A DNA stretch of 36,942 nt from Ktedonobacteria bacterium (GTDB taxonomy: Bacteria; Chloroflexota; Ktedonobacteria; Ktedonobacterales; JADMIN01), in assembly GCA_027307065.1 (NCBI GenBank), contig DAHUXT010000004.1:1-36942 (forward strand), in the 5' to 3' direction. The notes below the pieces were generated by a model. That model made no database searches. It saw nothing but the letters and a program-made list of their open reading frames with translations, and was not told where the DNA came from. Shown piece after piece: positions 34,056 to 36,942 of the stretch (within the stretch, counting starts at the first letter, position 1; every line of letters begins with the position of its first letter). Position numbers and translations under genes: made by a program.

Positions 34056-34727
34056 CTAAACACCAGGCGTTTCCGCCCAGCGTTGAATGTAATGCACAAC
34101 GACACCCGCTGCGACGCTTTCGTAGCCACGCATCAGGTGACGGGCGCCAGAGACGATCTTCAAATTGCGCGCGCCGGGCAGCGCCGCGATCCAGGGCTCG
34201 AGTTTATGGCGTGGCGAGACCTCGTCATACTCGCCCGTGAGAAAGAGCCGTGGCCGCTCGAACTGGCCCAGATCACCAGTCAGCCGGAAGACGGGCAGGC
34301 TGATCGCTACCACAGTCTTGACCCTTGGGTCATGCACGGCATAGGCGAGCGCCACATACGCGCCAAACGCGTGGCCGATCAGGCAGAGCTTATCCGGGTT
34401 GGCATTGGGCTGATTGCGGGCGCATTCGATGGCGCCAGCGATATCAAGCGGTTCCAGTCGTCCATCGGTCTGCTCTCCTTCGCTGTCGCCGACGCCACGA
34501 AAATTGAAGCGTAACACGATTAACCCGGCTGTCGCAAGATCCGTTGCGAGCCGACGGAGCAGTGGATCCTCCATCGAACTGCCCGCCGGCTGAGGATGGC
34601 AGAGCACCGCCACAGCATGTCCGCTGTCAGGCGGATCTGCGTCTGGCAATGCAAGAATTCCTTCGAGCATCACGGCAGGTCGCCCTGCGGCGGGAAACCT
34701 GATCTGGCGCTCGATGAAGTGTGCCAT
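34056..34727 (-). CDS. Alpha/beta hydrolase-fold protein with Ala at the nucleophile position
   Basis: A 223-aa alpha/beta hydrolase of the dienelactone-hydrolase-like/COG2945 type. It has VAVLCHPQPAGSSMEDPLLRRLA, LRFNFRGVGDSEG and CLIGHAFGAYVALAYAV, then the acid in FLTGEYDEVSP (Asp 168) and the His in VSGARHLMRG (His 197). At the nucleophile elbow GxSxG reads GHAFG, so the catalytic Ser (residue 120) is Ala, encoded by GCG. The protein may be inactive or non-hydrolytic, or this may be a base-call error (TCG would be Ser). ATG 34727 with AAGGA upstream is preferred over the longer ORF to 34841. Confidence 0.82.
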   Translation of the reverse strand: MAHFIERQIRFPAAGRPAVMLEGILALPDADPPDSGHAVAVLCHPQPAGSSMEDPLLRRLATDLATAGLIVLRFNFRGVGDSEGEQTDGRLEPLDIAGAIECARNQPNANPDKLCLIGHAFGAYVALAYAVHDPRVKTVVAISLPVFRLTGDLGQFERPRLFLTGEYDEVSPRHKLEPWIAALPGARNLKIVSGARHLMRGYESVAAGVVVHYIQRWAETPGV

Positions 34728-34981
34728 CGGTCCTTGTGCCCTCCATCCGCGCCAAGTGCAAGTGACGACAACCACGCCACCAAGTAATCTGGTGCGCTCC
34801 CCGGCACGCGTATACAGCGCACGTACGTTGGCGTCAACCACGTTGGAATGAGCGTATCCTCGTCACTATATCCTGTGTAGGCAGCAGGCGTCAATCGGGT
34901 CTTGAGGTGGGATGAGTGCCAGGCGTGAGCGAGCAGGACGGCAAGTGCGAGTGTCGAGTCATTGCGATCTGAGGAGTTGTA

Positions 34982-35002
34982 GATCCCTACACGTAAGGGA
35001 TC
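34982..35002. repeat. Inverted repeat at the end of the HTH gene
   Basis: GATCCCT and AGGGATC are separated by 7 nt and overlap the HTH gene stop codon. No T-tract follows on the minus strand. It could end the transcript or be incidental. Confidence 0.35.
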
Positions 35003-35256
35003 CACGCCCGGTCATCTTCGTCGCGAGCGGCCTCGATGAGCGCATCGTCTGACTCATTGTCCGCGCCTTCGGGGTGGCGCAACTGGGTCAGCTGCTCGAC
35101 ATCATGGCGGCGATAGAGGCGCATCCGTTTGATGCCCTGGCGATAGCTGCGTAGCAGCCCACGGCTCACATAGGCATAGAGCGTCGCGGGCTTGACCCCG
35201 AGCAGTGCGCAGGTTTCCTTTGCGGTTAAGAATTCTTCGCCGTTCATCACAATCAT
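34987..35256 (-). CDS. Small MerR/excisionase-type helix-turn-helix protein
   Basis: An 89-aa protein with one HTH domain: FLTAKETCALLGVKPATLYAYVSRGLLRSYR, then MRLYRRHDVEQL. This is the winged-helix (HTH_17/MerR-like) pattern, and the TLYAYVSRGLLRS stretch is the same type found fused to some citrate synthases. The last 25 residues are acidic (DNESDDALIEAARDEDD). The ATG at 35256 has AGGAGG five bases upstream. A good promoter with a palindrome in the spacer lies upstream, so it may control itself. It is divergent from the membrane protein at 35434. Confidence 0.82.
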   Translation of the reverse strand: MIVMNGEEFLTAKETCALLGVKPATLYAYVSRGLLRSYRQGIKRMRLYRRHDVEQLTQLRHPEGADNESDDALIEAARDEDDRAWIPYV

Positions 35257-35325
35257 GTCGGCCTCCTGCTGGGGAGAAGTTCAGCCCTCTCCTTCGCGCC
35301 GCACGCGTCTCCGCGTCTGCAGGCC

Positions 35326-35355
35326 AGTATACGGTGTCTGCTAGCAGATGGTCAA
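35326..35355 (-). promoter_or_regulatory. HTH gene promoter with palindromic operator in the spacer
   Basis: On the minus strand TTGACC (35355-35350) and TATACT (35331-35326) are 18 bp apart. The spacer contains the perfect 12-bp palindrome TCTGCTAGCAGA (35337-35348). This is a classic operator place for repression. Confidence 0.65.
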
Positions 35356-35433
35356 TAGAGCGCGGACGTAAGCCACCGTTTCTGCGGTATCCTACCCGCA
35401 TGCGTTTACGCATCCAGCAGCGGAGGGAAGGGG

Positions 35434-36852
35434 ATGGAATTCGGCGATTCTGACAAGGACAACAATCTCGAGATCGAGGTCAGCCCAATACATCCTCGTC
35501 GCTCGGAGATTCCCGCCGGAACGCGAAGTGACACGGCACATCAACAGGGTTCGGCAGCCGGGGTGAAGCAGACACGTCTGCGGCGAAGCCTTGGCGTTGG
35601 GGGGCTCGTGATAGTCCTTCTGCTGACGCTTGCCGTTTCTCTTGCGCCGACACGCGACGCCATGCATGCAGCCATTTTTGGGCCGACGGCCACTGCCACC
35701 GAGCCGCTCCGGCTTGGTCAGGATAACCTCTATATTTCGCTCAGCCCGGACTGGGGGACCGTCTCGCTCGATGGCAAAACGCTTTCCCATTTGCCCGTCG
35801 AGGGCGTCGAACAGCCACTGCGCTTGACGCGAGGTCGTCATGTGCTTCACTGGGTCTACGAGCCGGGGATTGATTACTCCTGCCGCTTGAGTGTGCCCTC
35901 TGTCGAAAGCGACACCTGTCCGATAGGAGTCGGCATTCTGCCGGGCAAGAAGGGCGTTGCGAGTTCCGTCGATCTGCGGCTTTCACTGCTTGCATTGAAG
36001 CCGAATTATGCCTCCGCGCTGGCTAATGCGATACAGGCTGCTCTCGATACGCACATGTCGCGCGATGGCATTCGCACGGGTGAGCGCTATTGGGGAGCGC
36101 GGCAACTCAATGGCCCCGTGACAGCACAGCAACCGCTGAACGCGACACTCCATGTCGTGTCGGATCTTGGCAACGAGAACGCCAGGTGCGCCGCCATTCA
36201 GTCAGGACCTGGCGAAAATTGCACGATGAACGGCGATTGCCGCGAGATTTGCACCGCGCCATGGCAGACGCCACAGCACGTTCCCGCTAACGGTTTATGG
36301 CAAGCGTTCATCATCGCACACTCGATCTGGCATATTACTACACCCGACGGACAGGTGATTACCCCAGAGCAACCGGACATTGGTGGACAACTCCAATTTC
36401 TTGGCCAAGACGAACATCCTATGCCGGTTGGCATTGGCTGGAATGGGGTGCAATGGACTGTGACCGCGGAGTTCGGTCTTGAAGCGATAAATATGTTTGG
36501 CGATCCCGCATGTTCGACGGCTCAAGACGAGGTGGCATTCCAGCCGTTCAATCCGCCCGGAGACCAGAATTACCATTGGTTCTATCTCGCGGGAGCGCCG
36601 AGTGCGCTGGGATGTCTGGCCGCTGATATTCCGCTCGACACGCATGGCACGCCTGTCGTCGGGGGCATTGGACAATCACTGCCCGCGCTCGTGCTGCACC
36701 GGTTCGGGGTCGCGCTCGCCGCGAACGCGATCGCTCACGATACCTGGCCGTTCTTGCCAGTTGCCGATGCGTACGAGCAGGCGCTGGCGCAGAGCCTGTA
36801 TCGGCGATTGGGGAAACTAATGTCAACTTCGCACGTAGGTGGTCAACCATGA
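35434..36852 (+). CDS. Single-pass membrane protein with PEGA-like segment, unknown function
   Basis: A 472-aa protein I do not recognise. Residues 1-52 are cytoplasmic and charged. One membrane helix spans about 53-71 (GVGGLVIVLLLTLAVSL). The extracytoplasmic part begins with a PEGA-like segment (WGTVSLDGKTLSHLPVEG, LRLTRGRHVLHWVYEP, about 102-145), then a Cys-containing region (GENCTMNGDCREICTAP) and a long unassigned domain. The RBS GGAGGGAAGGGG is directly upstream. The stop overlaps the next start by 4 bp (ATGA), so the CCA-adding gene is translationally coupled. The HTH gene and its operator are just upstream on the other strand. Confidence 0.78.
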   Translation: MEFGDSDKDNNLEIEVSPIHPRRSEIPAGTRSDTAHQQGSAAGVKQTRLRRSLGVGGLVIVLLLTLAVSLAPTRDAMHAAIFGPTATATEPLRLGQDNLYISLSPDWGTVSLDGKTLSHLPVEGVEQPLRLTRGRHVLHWVYEPGIDYSCRLSVPSVESDTCPIGVGILPGKKGVASSVDLRLSLLALKPNYASALANAIQAALDTHMSRDGIRTGERYWGARQLNGPVTAQQPLNATLHVVSDLGNENARCAAIQSGPGENCTMNGDCREICTAPWQTPQHVPANGLWQAFIIAHSIWHITTPDGQVITPEQPDIGGQLQFLGQDEHPMPVGIGWNGVQWTVTAEFGLEAINMFGDPACSTAQDEVAFQPFNPPGDQNYHWFYLAGAPSALGCLAADIPLDTHGTPVVGGIGQSLPALVLHRFGVALAANAIAHDTWPFLPVADAYEQALAQSLYRRLGKLMSTSHVGGQP

Positions 36853-36942
36853 CTGGAGGCCCATTCTGGCGCGAAATGCTCGACGCCCTAGCGGATGTGC
36901 TTGCCGAGACCGGCAGCCAGGGATGGTTGGTTGGCGGTTGTC
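36849..36942 (+). CDS. tRNA nucleotidyltransferase/poly(A) polymerase, N-terminal start only
   Basis: The ATG at 36849 overlaps the stop of the previous gene. The first 31 residues end in GSQGWLVGGC, the start of the YLVGGCVRD signature of the nucleotidyltransferase domain in CCA-adding enzymes and poly(A) polymerases. The gene runs off the window. It is too short for the ORF track. Which of the two enzymes it is cannot be decided. Confidence 0.7.
   Translation, partial: MTGGPFWREMLDALADVLAETGSQGWLVGGC

Noticed and set aside
29788-34727. Proteasome or defence island around PAC2 and XPB
   Set aside because: No proteasome subunits, Mpa/ARC, nucleases or known defence genes are adjacent. PAC2 and XPB alone are common in these phyla.

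Overview
The window is GC-rich chromosomal DNA with about 31 protein genes, all single-copy housekeeping or accessory genes. I see no rRNA, tRNA, CRISPR array, insertion sequence or prophage. The gene mix suggests a Chloroflexota bacterium, perhaps of the Ktedonobacteria. The pointers are two hanks-type Ser/Thr kinases (one with an N-terminal zinc ribbon and a YRDLKP catalytic loop), a bacterial XPB helicase, a PAC2 protein, a SufB-SufD-Rieske cluster, a DUF2207 protein, and an IF-3 with a low-complexity tail. This placement is inference from gene content, not from a marker phylogeny.

Layout. 1-1930: the 3' end of a membrane pyrophosphatase, a secreted or membrane-anchored phospholipase-D-like protein and an ABM-fold protein, all on +. 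1978-4061 (-): a methylmalonyl-CoA epimerase and carboxyltransferase pair, the propionyl-CoA to methylmalonyl-CoA branch. 4354-5283: a DUF72 protein. 5308-7928 (-): a membrane Ser/Thr kinase and a peroxiredoxin-like protein. 8460-12018 (+): tyrosine/homogentisate catabolism (HPPD, HmgA) followed by a short LeuA-like DRE-TIM enzyme. The HPPD gene carries a single-base frameshift. 12059-16648 (+): a DUF2207 protein, then E1alpha, E1beta and E2 of a 2-oxo acid dehydrogenase without its E3. 16651-18534 (-): a NarL/DegU-type two-component pair with a consensus promoter. 18874-19785: a methyltransferase. 19961-24392 (-): zinc-ribbon Ser/Thr kinase, MTA phosphorylase, APC permease and a hotdog thioesterase in one direction. 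24795-25523: infC, separated from rpmI-rplT. 25646-26122 (-): a flavin reductase. 26384-29692 (+): sufB, sufD and a Rieske protein, without sufC/S/U. 29788-34727 (-): a membrane protein, PAC2, XPB helicase and an alpha/beta hydrolase whose nucleophile position is Ala. 34987-35256 (-): a small HTH regulator. 35434-36942 (+): a membrane protein overlapping the start of a CCA-adding/poly(A) polymerase gene.

The most interesting signals are at small scale. (1) A perfect palindrome lies inside the -35/-10 spacer of the HTH gene, and an 11-bp match to it sits in the same register beside the putative -10 of a membrane-protein gene 4.5 kb away, suggesting a small regulon. (2) The HPPD frameshift lies at the edge of a roughly 190-bp patch in which almost every third codon position is G or C. 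(3) A 14-bp hairpin downstream of infC pairs fully only as a plus-strand RNA. (4) A terminator-like hairpin and a decamer repeat lie between sufB and sufD. (5) Three tandem Shine-Dalgarno-like repeats precede the PAC2 gene. (6) Two 12-bp minisatellites lie in or beside genes. I did not find a clear defence system, biosynthetic cluster or other large undescribed system.
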